A DNA stretch of 64,000 bases from Woeseiaceae bacterium. GTDB lineage: Bacteria; Pseudomonadota; Gammaproteobacteria; Steroidobacterales; Woeseiaceae. The translations under genes were made by a program, and so were the position numbers. Below, in pieces: positions 27,287 to 36,008 of the stretch. Under the pieces are notes generated by a model, which worked only from the letters and a program-made list of their open reading frames with translations, searched no databases and had not been told where the DNA came from. Location: NCBI GenBank assembly GCA_021773075.1, contig JAJFKT010000010.1, positions 248,001 to 312,000 of the forward strand, read 5' to 3'. Numbering within the stretch: the first letter of the stretch is position 1; every line of letters begins with the position of its first letter.

Positions 27287-28060
27287 ATGATGAAATTGAA
27301 AAAATCGCTCCTGTTATTGGGACCGGCTCTGCTCTTCGGCGGTTGCGCATTGATGCCGCCTGCCGAGGACCCGGTTCTGATCAAGCTCACCGAGCTCGAG
27401 CGACGCCTGCAGAATATCGAGCGTGTGATGGAAAACCAGAGTTTGGTGAACCTGACGCAACAGGTCGCTGCGACCGAACGGCGTGGCGATGAAATGCAGG
27501 GGCGTATTGAAGAGCTTGAACATAGCTCCGAAAGCACAGCCGAACGGCAGCGACAGTTGTATGCGGATATTGATAGCCGAATCCAGGAGCTGGAAACGGC
27601 AGTCCGCGATCGCAACTCCGTGAATGTCATGGACGGCGGTAATCTGCCGCCAGGGCAGCTGCCGATGCCGGGCGGATCGGACCGTGATAATTACCAGGCA
27701 GCCTTCGAGCTATTGAAAGAACAGCGTTACGAACCGGCTGCGGCAGCGTTTCAACAGTTCTTGTTGGCCTTTCCCGATAGCGAATTGGCGGACAACGCCC
27801 AGTATTGGTTGGCGGAATCGCACTATGTCACACAACAGTTCGATCAGGCATTGGGTGAGTTTGAGGTGGTCATTGCGAGTTTCCCCAATTCGCGAAAAGT
27901 GCCCGATGCGTTGCTGAAGATGGGCTATTGCAGTTACGAGCTTGAGAATTGGGCGTCGGCACGTGAATCACTGGCTCGAGTGCAGACAGAATACAAAGAA
28001 ACCACGGCAGCCCGTCTTGCAGGGCAACGCCTGCAGCGGATGGACGAGGAGGGCGTCTAG
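27287..28060 (+). CDS. cpoB: Cell division coordinator CpoB (YbgF)
   Basis: Envelope protein of 257 residues that couples Tol-Pal function to peptidoglycan synthesis. After the export signal comes a coiled-coil segment (LTELERRLQNIERVMENQ through residue 110), which trimerises in relatives, a Pro/Gly linker (GNLPPGQLPMPGG), then TPR repeats (YQAAFELLKEQRYEPAAAAF, NAQYWLAESHYVTQQFDQAL). Unlike E. coli CpoB, the signal ends in FGGC, which looks like a lipobox, so it may be lipid-anchored. ATG 27287 is chosen over longer frames that overlap pal. It is the last gene of the operon. Confidence 0.9.
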   Translation: MMKLKKSLLLLGPALLFGGCALMPPAEDPVLIKLTELERRLQNIERVMENQSLVNLTQQVAATERRGDEMQGRIEELEHSSESTAERQRQLYADIDSRIQELETAVRDRNSVNVMDGGNLPPGQLPMPGGSDRDNYQAAFELLKEQRYEPAAAAFQQFLLAFPDSELADNAQYWLAESHYVTQQFDQALGEFEVVIASFPNSRKVPDALLKMGYCSYELENWASARESLARVQTEYKETTAARLAGQRLQRMDEEGV

Positions 28061-28091
28061 TCCGGCTTCCAGTGGCGGCGTCATTTGGCGT

Positions 28092-28119
28092 TTGTTATTT
28101 GGGCTTATTGAGGTATTAT
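28092..28119 (+). promoter_or_regulatory. Putative promoter of tRNA-Lys
   Basis: TTGTTA (28092-28097) and TATTAT (28114-28119) resemble -35 and -10 boxes with a 16-base spacer, 45 bases ahead of the mature tRNA. The GC-rich stretch GCCGCCGGC right after the -10 box resembles the discriminator of stringently controlled stable-RNA promoters. Confidence 0.45.
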
Positions 28120-28163
28120 GCCGCCGGCATTCTGGTGGCATCCCTGCTGCCCAAGACCCGCAA

Positions 28164-28238
28164 GGGGCGTTAGCTCAGAGGTAGAGCATTCGGCTTTTAA
28201 CCGACCGGTCGTAGGTTCGATCCCTACACGCCCCACCA
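28164..28238 (+). tRNA. tRNA-Lys (anticodon TTT)
   Basis: A complete cloverleaf with encoded CCA: acceptor GGGGCGT (28164-28170) pairs with ACGCCCC (28228-28234), discriminator A and CCA at 28235-28238. The D-stem is GCTC/GAGC with a short 7-base loop, the anticodon loop CTTTTAA (28194-28200) carries TTT, and the T-arm is GTAGG-TTCGATC-CCTAC. The outermost anticodon-stem pair (28189 with 28205) is T opposite C, a mismatch; the other four pairs are sound. Confidence 0.95.
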
Positions 28239-28334
28239 CCTTCCCACTCCCGAAATGGTTTCGAATAAAACAGGCGACGGCGTCGTAAAGTGCCGTTATC
28301 ATTCACCGTTTTGTGCAGAGGGCAGTGACTTCAC

Positions 28335-30821
28335 GTGGCGGACAAGCGCTGGAAAATTCATAAATTTGGTGGCAGTAGTCTCGCGGATGCTGATTGTTTT
28401 CGCCGGGTAGCCGGTATTCTGCTGAATTACGACGATGCCCGGATGGGCGTTGTTGTCTCCGCTATGGGTGGCATGACCAATGCGCTGATCAAGCTCGCGC
28501 TTGCAGCAGAACAGGATGACACGAGTTTCGGTGTTGTACTCAGCGCAATTGGGGAGCGCTATTCGGCGACGGCCAGGGAAATACTCGACGGCGATGCGCT
28601 TGTTGACGTTCTGGATAAGTGGAGCGCCGATGCCGATGACGTTATAGATGTATTGAAGGCCATTGCGCTGGTCAAATCCGCACCACAGCGCAGTCGTGAT
28701 GTAATCGCTGGTTATGGCGAAATCTGGTCTGCACGCCTGCTCGCTGCCTATCTCGGTCAAAAGGCCCCCTCACGCGGTGGCACATGGCTTGATGCGCGAG
28801 AAATCATTACGCTGCGCGATGCTGAACTCGGTCCGACCGTGCTGTGGGAGCGATCTCAAGTGAACATAGAAAGAGTCCTGCCTGCCGACTTTCAGGGCAT
28901 CACTGTCGTTACCGGTTTCATAGCCAGTGACGAGGATGGGCTGCAAACCACATTGGGCCGCAATGGCAGCGATCATTCAGCCGCGATTTTCGCGGCCCTT
29001 ACCAAGGCGAACGAGCTTACGATCTGGACAGATGTTGATGGTGTGATGAGCGCTGATCCGAACCGGGTGCCTGAGGCACAGGTAATCGATCGACTGACCT
29101 ACAACGAAGCCATGGAACTGGCGTATTTCGGCGCAAAGGTGATTCACCCGCAGACGCTTGGTCCGGCTGTCGACAATGACATTCCGGTTATTATTCGCAG
29201 CAGCCACAATCCCGAACATCCCGGCAGCCGAATCGAGGCGGGATCCGTCCCCGCTGACAACATCAAAGGTATTACGGCAATCGCCGGTATGGCCCTGGTG
29301 AACCTCGAGGGCTCGGGCATGATCGGCGTACCGGGTACCGCGGATAGACTTTTCGCATCGCTTAGGGGCGCTGGCGTATCTGTCACGCTGATTTCGCAGG
29401 CCAGTTCAGAACACTCCATCTGTATAGCAGTGCCGCAGGATGTCGCGGAGCGCGCCCGAAACGTGATTAGCGATGAGTTCGCTGAGGAGCTGGAAAGCGG
29501 ACAGATTCAGAAAGTCGATATTACGAACGAGCAGAGTATTGTCGCCCTCGTTGGAGACGACATGGCGGGTACGCCAGGAATAGCGGCAAAATTTTTCGGT
29601 ACTCTCGGGCGTGCCGGCGTCAATATTCGCGCTATCGCACAGGGGTCGTCGGAAAGAAATATTTCGGCCGTCGTCGACTCGGTCCAGTCGACGAAAGCGC
29701 TTCGCGCCGCACACTCCGGCTTTTACCTGTCGGCGAAGACGATTTCGATCGGCTTGATCGGGCCTGGAACGGTTGGTGCATCACTACTGAGGCAGATTGA
29801 AAAGCAATCCGGAAAACTCAGTACGAAATTCAATCTGGACCTACGCGTCCGGGCGATTTCGAGGTCAAGAAAAATGCTGCTGGCCGACAAGCGCATTGAT
29901 ATCGCGTCCTGGCAAGATGACTTCGAGTCTTCGGCAGTGGACGTGGATCTGGAATTACTTGCTGATCACCTGAAGCCGGATCATTTGCCGCATGCGGTCA
30001 TAATTGATTGCACCGCGAGCGGGGAGATTTCGGCAAAATACGCTGAATGGTTATCGCGTGGCATTCACGTGATTACTCCGAACAAAAAGGCGTTTAGTGA
30101 CAACTACGCTGAATACGCGGCGCTGCAGGCTGCCGCGGATAAGGGTAGCTCGCATTATTTCTATGAAACAACGGTTGGCGCTGCTTTGCCTGTCATCACG
30201 ACCCTGTGCGACCTCATTCATACGGGCGACGAGGTTCGATCGATCAGCGGAATTTTTTCCGGTACGCTCGCATACCTCTTCAACGTCTATGACGGTACGA
30301 CAGCATTCTCCAAAATCGTCCGTGAAGCGAAGGAAAGCGGCTACACGGAGCCAGATCCTCGCGATGATTTGTCGGGAATGGACGTGGCGCGAAAACTGAC
30401 TATCCTCGCTCGCGAGATGGGCCTTAAGATCGAAATCGGTGATTTTCCGGTGCGAAATCTGGTACCGGAAGCGCTGCGCGACTGTTCGATCGACGAATTT
30501 CTCGAGAAACTACCGGAATACGATGGCGAGATGCAGTTATTGTTCGAAACGGCAGCTGCCGAGGATAAACAGCTTCGATATGTCGCAAAACTGGACGCCG
30601 CGGGCAATGCGTCGGTAGGCCTTGAGGCTGTCGATAAGACCCACCCATTCTGTAACATCAATTTGACGGACAACATTGTGCAATTCGAGACAGAAAGATA
30701 CTCGGCCAACCCACTGGTCATTCAAGGTCCCGGAGCTGGACCAGAGGTTACGGCGGCCGGTGTGTTTTCAGACTTGCTGCGACTTGCAAACTTCCTGAGC
30801 ACGGGTGTTGGCTATGTCTGA
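28335..30821 (+). CDS. thrA: Bifunctional aspartokinase / homoserine dehydrogenase I
   Basis: Catalyses the first and third steps from aspartate to threonine. The 828-residue protein has an aspartokinase domain at the N-terminus (HKFGGSSLADADCF; TTLGRNGSDHSAAI), two ACT regulatory domains (residues 310-470) and homoserine dehydrogenase at the C-terminus (GLIGPGTVGASLLRQI, ITPNKKAFS, YFYETTVGAALPVI, GIFSGTLAYLFN). Length and layout match E. coli ThrA (820). GTG at 28335 is the start, with AGAGGG upstream. No thr leader peptide or attenuator is visible in the 96-base gap after tRNA-Lys. Its stop overlaps the thrB start by 8 bases. Confidence 0.96.
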   Translation: MADKRWKIHKFGGSSLADADCFRRVAGILLNYDDARMGVVVSAMGGMTNALIKLALAAEQDDTSFGVVLSAIGERYSATAREILDGDALVDVLDKWSADADDVIDVLKAIALVKSAPQRSRDVIAGYGEIWSARLLAAYLGQKAPSRGGTWLDAREIITLRDAELGPTVLWERSQVNIERVLPADFQGITVVTGFIASDEDGLQTTLGRNGSDHSAAIFAALTKANELTIWTDVDGVMSADPNRVPEAQVIDRLTYNEAMELAYFGAKVIHPQTLGPAVDNDIPVIIRSSHNPEHPGSRIEAGSVPADNIKGITAIAGMALVNLEGSGMIGVPGTADRLFASLRGAGVSVTLISQASSEHSICIAVPQDVAERARNVISDEFAEELESGQIQKVDITNEQSIVALVGDDMAGTPGIAAKFFGTLGRAGVNIRAIAQGSSERNISAVVDSVQSTKALRAAHSGFYLSAKTISIGLIGPGTVGASLLRQIEKQSGKLSTKFNLDLRVRAISRSRKMLLADKRIDIASWQDDFESSAVDVDLELLADHLKPDHLPHAVIIDCTASGEISAKYAEWLSRGIHVITPNKKAFSDNYAEYAALQAAADKGSSHYFYETTVGAALPVITTLCDLIHTGDEVRSISGIFSGTLAYLFNVYDGTTAFSKIVREAKESGYTEPDPRDDLSGMDVARKLTILAREMGLKIEIGDFPVRNLVPEALRDCSIDEFLEKLPEYDGEMQLLFETAAAEDKQLRYVAKLDAAGNASVGLEAVDKTHPFCNINLTDNIVQFETERYSANPLVIQGPGAGPEVTAAGVFSDLLRLANFLSTGVGYV

Positions 30822-31755
30822 TTTCATAACTGCATTCGCACCCGCTTCGATCGGCAACGTAGGCGTTGGCTTCGACATGCTGGGTCTCGCTCTTGCCGAT
30901 GCCGGTGATCGTGTTCTCGCACGCCGCAGCGACGGCGACCGCGTAACGGTTGCTGAAGTTCGTGGGCTTGACGGCGAGTTGCATCCCTACCTGTCGACGA
31001 ACGCAGAGGAAAATACAGCATCGATCGCGGCACAGGCGCTATGGGACCAGCACGGCGACGGTGGCGGCGTGGAGCTAAAAGTACATAAAGGCGTGCCCCT
31101 TCAGTCGGGAATGGGAAGTTCTGCTGCCTCGGCAGTCGCTGCGGCGGTCGCGACCAACGCACTGCTGGAGGCGCCGCTCGAAATTGATGCCTTGTTGCCC
31201 TTTGCGCTGGAGGGTGAAAAATACGCCAGCGGTGGCATGCACCCGGACAATGTTGCGCCAAGTTTGTTGGGTGGGCTGATATTTTGCCCCGAAGTGCTGT
31301 TACCTGAAGTCGTTCGCTTACCGTCGCCGACAGGTGTGAGCTCAGTTCTGTTACATCCCGATCTGCAGGTCAATACCGCGCAAGCTCGCAGAGCGTTGCC
31401 CAAGTCTGTATCGATGGATTTGTGGCTGCAGCAGCAAGGCTTGCTGGCGGGATTTGTTTACGCCTGTGCCAGCGATGATATTGACCTAGTCGCCAAAACA
31501 CTCCACGACGTCATTATAGAACCGCACCGCAAAGGCAACGTTGCCTGTTTCGACGAAGTGGTTACTGCTGCGAATAAGGCGGGTGCATTGGGATGCACAC
31601 TGTCCGGCAGTGGTCCCAGCATCTTCGCGCTATGTAAGGACGGCGATGCCAGGAATATCGCCAGTGCGATGGAGCAGGCCTGCAGGTCACAAGGCATCGG
31701 TTGCCAGTCATGGGTAAGTTCCATGAATGCACCGGGTGCACACATAGAGTCCTAG
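30814..31755 (+). CDS. thrB: Homoserine kinase
   Basis: A GHMP-family kinase of 313 residues that phosphorylates homoserine for threonine synthesis. The sequence starts MSDFITAFAPASIGNVGVGFD and contains the GHMP ATP-binding loop PLQSGMGSSAASAVAAAVA near residue 90, and GCTLSGSGPSIFALC near the C-terminus. ATG at 30814 overlaps thrA by 8 bases; GTG at 30805 would add three residues. thrC begins 2 bases after its stop, so thrABC is a single operon. Confidence 0.95.
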   Translation: MSDFITAFAPASIGNVGVGFDMLGLALADAGDRVLARRSDGDRVTVAEVRGLDGELHPYLSTNAEENTASIAAQALWDQHGDGGGVELKVHKGVPLQSGMGSSAASAVAAAVATNALLEAPLEIDALLPFALEGEKYASGGMHPDNVAPSLLGGLIFCPEVLLPEVVRLPSPTGVSSVLLHPDLQVNTAQARRALPKSVSMDLWLQQQGLLAGFVYACASDDIDLVAKTLHDVIIEPHRKGNVACFDEVVTAANKAGALGCTLSGSGPSIFALCKDGDARNIASAMEQACRSQGIGCQSWVSSMNAPGAHIES

Positions 31756-31757
31756 CA

Positions 31758-33062
31758 ATGAATTATTTCAGTACGCGCGGCGCTGGCCCGGTCAACCTCG
31801 ACGAGGCGTTGCGCTCGGGGATAGCTGATGACGGTGGACTCTTTCTGCCAGAACAGCTTCCTGCTTTCAGTATTAATGATTTCGACAGCGCCGAGAGCAT
31901 CCTGGACGTTGCAAGCATTTTGTTGCAGCCATTCTTTGAGGACTCCGCTTTGTGCGGTGAGCTGCATCAGATCGTCGCAGAAACATTCAGTTTTCCAATT
32001 CCGACAACGGCCTTAGATGCCGCCGGTAAAGACGTATCTCTGCTGGAGCTTTATCACGGGCCAACGGCCGCATTTAAGGACGTCGGCGCTGGATTTCTTG
32101 CAGCTTGTCTGTCGAGACTTGAAGGCGACGTTAATTCACCAGTGACCATACTGGTGGCGACGTCGGGTGACACTGGCGGGGCAGTCGCCGCGGCGTTCGA
32201 CCGGCGACCTGGCATGCGCGTAGCGGTATTGTATCCGGATGGACGAGTGTCGGAGCGACAGGAACAGCAACTTTGCTGCTGGAGCGAGAATGTCTTGTCG
32301 TTAAAAGTTAGCGGTGCGTTTGATGATTGCCAAGCGATGGTCAAAGCTGCGCTGGCAGACGACGAGCTTGCCGAAAAACACCGGTTTAGCTCGGCCAACA
32401 GCATCAATATTGGTCGGTTGTTACCGCAAAGCATCTACTACGCAGATGCCAGTCTGCAGCACTTTCGTCGGACAGGTAACAAGCCGGGCTTCATCATTCC
32501 TACCGGGAATCTTGGCAACGGGTTCGCCTGTCTTATGGCGCGCGAAATGGGTCTGCCCATCGGGCCAGTGATACTCGCAACTAATTCGAACAGGACGATT
32601 GCAGATTTCTTCGAGACGCTGGAGTGGCTCCCTCGCGCCAGCTTACAAACTCTGGCTTCGGCGATGGACGTGGGCGATCCGAGTAACATGGAGCGACTTC
32701 GAAAATTGCTGGGCGAAGCGGAGGTTTTGCGCGAGCGGATTGGGGTTGCAACGGTTAACGATGAGGAAATTCGAAGCGCAATTCGCGAAGATTTTGAAGA
32801 ATTCGGCATTGCGACCTGTCCACATACGGCGACGGCAACATATACCTGGCGCCAATTGGATCCAGACCTTGTGGATAGCCATGACTGGATACTCGTCGCA
32901 ACGGCACATCCCGCCAAATTTGAGACGATTGTAGAACCCCTGATTGGCTCCACTATCGCGTTGCCACCCGAATTGGAGGCTATCTTGTCGCGCCCGGCTC
33001 GTGCAGTGTCGATAGAAGCGAATCTCGCATCGCTTGCCCACGCATTGAGCGACGTAGGATAA
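31758..33062 (+). CDS. thrC: Threonine synthase
   Basis: PLP-dependent enzyme of 434 residues that converts O-phosphohomoserine to threonine. The start MNYFSTRGAGPVNLDEALRSG and the PLP lysine in HGPTAAFKDVGAGF (near residue 107) are characteristic, followed by VATSGDTGGAVAAAF and the phosphate-binding PTGNLGNGFACLMAREMG. ATG at 31758 directly follows thrB. The NERD-domain gene begins 9 bases after the stop, so the thr operon may continue into it. Confidence 0.95.
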   Translation: MNYFSTRGAGPVNLDEALRSGIADDGGLFLPEQLPAFSINDFDSAESILDVASILLQPFFEDSALCGELHQIVAETFSFPIPTTALDAAGKDVSLLELYHGPTAAFKDVGAGFLAACLSRLEGDVNSPVTILVATSGDTGGAVAAAFDRRPGMRVAVLYPDGRVSERQEQQLCCWSENVLSLKVSGAFDDCQAMVKAALADDELAEKHRFSSANSINIGRLLPQSIYYADASLQHFRRTGNKPGFIIPTGNLGNGFACLMAREMGLPIGPVILATNSNRTIADFFETLEWLPRASLQTLASAMDVGDPSNMERLRKLLGEAEVLRERIGVATVNDEEIRSAIREDFEEFGIATCPHTATATYTWRQLDPDLVDSHDWILVATAHPAKFETIVEPLIGSTIALPPELEAILSRPARAVSIEANLASLAHALSDVG

Positions 33063-33071
33063 TCACGGCCG

Positions 33072-33650
33072 ATGGCTGATTTCCTGCATTCCTCCGACAA
33101 CTCCATACTGCTGCTGGCTGCTGCTGGAATATTGCTGCTCGGCTGGCTTGTTTATCGCATCGTCAGTCGTCGCGGCGGCGGCCTCGAGAACGTGCTTGGC
33201 GACATCAGCTTCGACCGGATAGAGGGGCTGGTCATTCCGAGCGCCGACGAAGGCGAAATCCTGATCGATTACCTGCTGCTGACATCGCAAGGGCTGTTGA
33301 TCCTGGAAGTGAAAGATATCAAGGGAACGATATTCGGCGGTGACAAATTGCAGGAGTGGAGTGTCATTAGCGATGAGCGCCGATTTACTTTTCCGAACCC
33401 TAAACCTGCTCTTCTCGATCGTATTGCCGCGGTTCGTCAGATTGTTCGCGAAGTACCGGTGGCCGGACGAATCCTGTTTCTGGATGGCGCAGAGTTTACG
33501 AAGGGCGTTCCCGAACTTGTAACCAGCCTAGCGCAACTTGCCAAGGAATTTGGCGAACCCGATAAGAGTGCGGCGAAGTTCAAGATTGAGGCCTTCAAGC
33601 CCCATTGGGATTTGATTCGCAAGAGAGCGTTAACTGCGGGAGCAGAGTAG
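33072..33650 (+). CDS. Membrane-anchored NERD-like (nuclease-related) protein
   Basis: A 192-residue protein with one N-terminal membrane segment (residues 11-29, SILLLAAAGILLLGWLVYRI) followed by a basic RRGGG stretch and a NERD-like fold: IDYLLLTSQGLLILEVKDIKG with the conserved Asp and the ExK pair, then GTIFGGDKLQEWS. NERD domains resemble restriction-endonuclease-like nucleases, but few have a tested activity. It begins 9 bases after thrC and ends 6 bases before a macrodomain gene, so it may be expressed with the threonine operon. Its role is unknown. Confidence 0.75.
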   Translation: MADFLHSSDNSILLLAAAGILLLGWLVYRIVSRRGGGLENVLGDISFDRIEGLVIPSADEGEILIDYLLLTSQGLLILEVKDIKGTIFGGDKLQEWSVISDERRFTFPNPKPALLDRIAAVRQIVREVPVAGRILFLDGAEFTKGVPELVTSLAQLAKEFGEPDKSAAKFKIEAFKPHWDLIRKRALTAGAE

Positions 33651-33656
33651 ACGCTG

Positions 33657-34169
33657 ATGCCAACAATGCAGGCCATTCTGGCAGATATCACGACGTTGCA
33701 GGTCGATGCTATCGTCAATGCAGCCAACGCGTCCCTGTTGGGTGGTGGTGGAGTCGATGGCGCGATACACCGTGCAGCCGGTCCTCGCTTACTCAATGAA
33801 TGTCGAGCATTACAAGGGTGCGAAACGGGTCGTGCGAAAATTACGCGCGGATTCGATTTGCAGGCCAAATACGTCATTCATACTGTCGGACCGGTCTGGA
33901 AAGGTGGCAGCCAGGGCGAGGTGGCACTCCTGGAGTCCTGCTATCGAAAATGCATTTCGTTGGCTGAGGCCAATGATGTAACGTCGATTGCGTTCCCTGC
34001 GATTAGCACCGGCGTCTATGCCTTTCCGAAAGAAGAAGCGACTCAAATTGCTATCGCCACTGTATCGGCGGCTGTCGAAGGTACAGCAGTTATTGGCGAA
34101 GTCGTATTTTGCTGCTTTTCAAAAGCCGACCTTGAGCAATATCGTGCCGTGCTAATGCAGCCGACCTAG
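33657..34169 (+). CDS. Macrodomain protein (O-acetyl-ADP-ribose deacetylase type)
   Basis: A single macrodomain of 170 residues, similar to E. coli YmdB. Landmarks are [26 protein letters not shown] (the ADP-ribose pocket with the catalytic Asn and Asp), [24 protein letters not shown] and [12 protein letters not shown]. It probably hydrolyses O-acetyl-ADP-ribose or removes ADP-ribose from macromolecules. It lies 6 bases after the NERD gene. Its TAG stop and the TAG stop of the convergent tatD sit in the two arms of a small palindrome, TAGGG-AAT-CCCTA (34167-34179). Confidence 0.9.
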   Translation: MPTMQAILADITTLQVDAIVNAANASLLGGGGVDGAIHRAAGPRLLNECRALQGCETGRAKITRGFDLQAKYVIHTVGPVWKGGSQGEVALLESCYRKCISLAEANDVTSIAFPAISTGVYAFPKEEATQIAIATVSAAVEGTAVIGEVVFCCFSKADLEQYRAVLMQPT

Positions 34170-34176
34170 GGAATCC

Positions 34177-34977
34177 CTAATCCGGGTCCAGGTCAAAAAA
34201 ACGAATCGCATTCGCCGTCGTCGTCTCTGCAATATATTGTTCAGACTGACCACGTGCTTCTGCAACAACCCGAACAACCTCGGGTAGGTACATAGGTTCG
34301 TTGCGGCGGCTCTTGGGTCGCGGACGAATAGTGCGCGGCAGCAGGTACGGCGCGTCAGTTTCCAGGAGTAATCGGTCGTCGGGAATGATCGAAACGATGT
34401 CATGCAAATGTTTGCCGCGGCGTTCGTCGCAGATCCAGCCCGTAATTCCGATGTACAGACCCATGGCGACATACTCTCGCAACGATTCGCCTTCGCCAGT
34501 AAAGCAGTGCGCGACTGCGCGCGATAAATCTGGCAGCGCAGGTTCCAAAACTTCGATGAAGTCGTCATGCGCGTCACGCTGATGCAGAAAAACAGGCAGG
34601 CCAGAATCTCTGGCGATATCGAGTTGCCGACGAAACGCAGTAAGCTGTTCCTCCCGCGGCGAAAAATTCCTGAAGTAATCAAGACCGCATTCGCCAACTG
34701 CAACGACCGCGTCTTTTCGAATCAGCGAACGTATCAGCGCGTCGCTTTGATCGTTGTAGTCGGACGCGTGGTGTGGATGCACGCCGGCTGTCGAGTAGAG
34801 GGTGCCAGCAGATATTTCAGCGAGTTCCGCGGCACGCACATTACTTTCATTGCTGCTACCCGTGACGATGATGCGGTTCACGCCCGCAGCGCTCGCACGT
34901 TGCATCATTTCAACGCGGTCGTCGTCGAAACTCTCGTGCGCAATATTGGCGCCGATATCTATCAAAGAAAGCGTCAC
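34177..34977 (-). CDS. tatD: TatD family metal-dependent hydrolase
   Basis: A TIM-barrel metallohydrolase of 266 residues, a 3'-5' DNase/RNase in E. coli. The N-terminus reads LIDIGANIAHESFDDD, like E. coli TatD (DIGVNL), rather than the HxH of TatD paralogues. STAGVHPHHASDY, VVAVGECGLDYFRNFSPREEQ, PVFLHQRDA, AHCFTGEGE and LLLETDAPYLLPR give the metal and catalytic residues. GTG at 34977 is the start, 3 bases after the stop of the ABC permease gene, so it is cotranscribed with the exporter. Confidence 0.93.
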   Translation of the reverse strand: MTLSLIDIGANIAHESFDDDRVEMMQRASAAGVNRIIVTGSSNESNVRAAELAEISAGTLYSTAGVHPHHASDYNDQSDALIRSLIRKDAVVAVGECGLDYFRNFSPREEQLTAFRRQLDIARDSGLPVFLHQRDAHDDFIEVLEPALPDLSRAVAHCFTGEGESLREYVAMGLYIGITGWICDERRGKHLHDIVSIIPDDRLLLETDAPYLLPRTIRPRPKSRRNEPMYLPEVVRVVAEARGQSEQYIAETTTANAIRFFDLDPD

Positions 34978-34980
34978 GGT

Positions 34981-36003
34981 CTAGATAGGCCCCCAACGAA
35001 ATACCTTAGCCCCGAGCGCAAGGAAAACGGCGCTCATCAGCGTAAGCGCAATCAGGCTGGGGGCAACATCCGCTAGCGTCGCTCCATCCAGCATGACCGA
35101 ACGCGCGGAATTTAAGACGTGGGTTAGTGGAAATATGTTGGCGATTGATCTGACGACCTCTGGCGCACCTTCGAGCGAGAACCAGACGCCGGACAGCATC
35201 ATCATCGGCCAGTTAATCAGGTTCAGCAGGCCGCCAGCGAGCTCCTCACTGGTGACTCGCGCTGATATGACCAGCCCTAGGGAAACCAATGATATGGCGC
35301 CAACAACGGCGATCAGGAACAGCGTGAAATAACTGCCATCCATGCGCGTATCCAGTAACAGGTGTGTACCCGTATAGATAAAGCTGGTGATCAACAAAAT
35401 GAGGACCATGCGCGAAGCGACTTGAGCAGCGATGAATTCGAAGGACGTTAGCGGCGTCGCATGAAGCCGCTTTAGAAAACCGTTCTTGCGGTAGCGAACC
35501 ACGACGTAGCCGACGCCGAACAGGCAGCTAAACATCATGTTCATGCCGAGAATGCCGGGCAACAACCAGTCCGCATAGCCGACGGCAGCACCACTTATCT
35601 GTTGTTTTTCGATAAGGTTGCTCGGTTTGGCACCTGACTGCAGCAGTGCAATCTCCGCGAAATAACCTTTCGGCGATTGCGGATTGATCCAGTACCTCGG
35701 CTGGTCCCCAAATTCAACCAGCAAGTCGAGCTGGTGGCGTTCAACTTTTCGCATTGCAAGATCGAGGTCATCATACGCCACGAAATTGATGTAACTGGTG
35801 TCAAAAAACGCATGCTGTTCGGTGCGTATTTCGGCAGCTTCCTGAAAAACGCCGACGGTGTATGCGTCCCGATCATTACTAAAAGCGAACGACAGCCCAA
35901 ACATCAGGGCCACCGGCAAAATCAGATTCCATGCGAGCGTTCCACGGTCGCGAAGAAACTCGCGATTGCGTGACTGAAACACTGCAAAGATTCGTTGCCA
36001 CAT
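34981..36003 (-). CDS. ABC-2 type transporter permease
   Basis: A 340-residue inner-membrane protein with one N-terminal membrane segment (residues 20-42), a large extracytoplasmic region (residues 45-150) and five more membrane segments, the layout of ABC-2 permeases such as YhhJ/YadH or NatB types. It contains LLPGILGMNMMFSCLFGVGYVVVRYRKNGFLKRLHATPL, typical of the family. It lies 5 bases after the ATPase gene and must form the membrane half of that exporter. Substrate is unknown. Confidence 0.9.
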   Translation of the reverse strand: MWQRIFAVFQSRNREFLRDRGTLAWNLILPVALMFGLSFAFSNDRDAYTVGVFQEAAEIRTEQHAFFDTSYINFVAYDDLDLAMRKVERHQLDLLVEFGDQPRYWINPQSPKGYFAEIALLQSGAKPSNLIEKQQISGAAVGYADWLLPGILGMNMMFSCLFGVGYVVVRYRKNGFLKRLHATPLTSFEFIAAQVASRMVLILLITSFIYTGTHLLLDTRMDGSYFTLFLIAVVGAISLVSLGLVISARVTSEELAGGLLNLINWPMMMLSGVWFSLEGAPEVVRSIANIFPLTHVLNSARSVMLDGATLADVAPSLIALTLMSAVFLALGAKVFRWGPI

Positions 36004-36008
36004 AACTA

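Noticed and set aside
28239..28334. Threonine leader peptide and attenuator before thrA
   Set aside because: No Thr/Ile-rich short frame or terminator hairpin with T-run is present in this 96-base gap.
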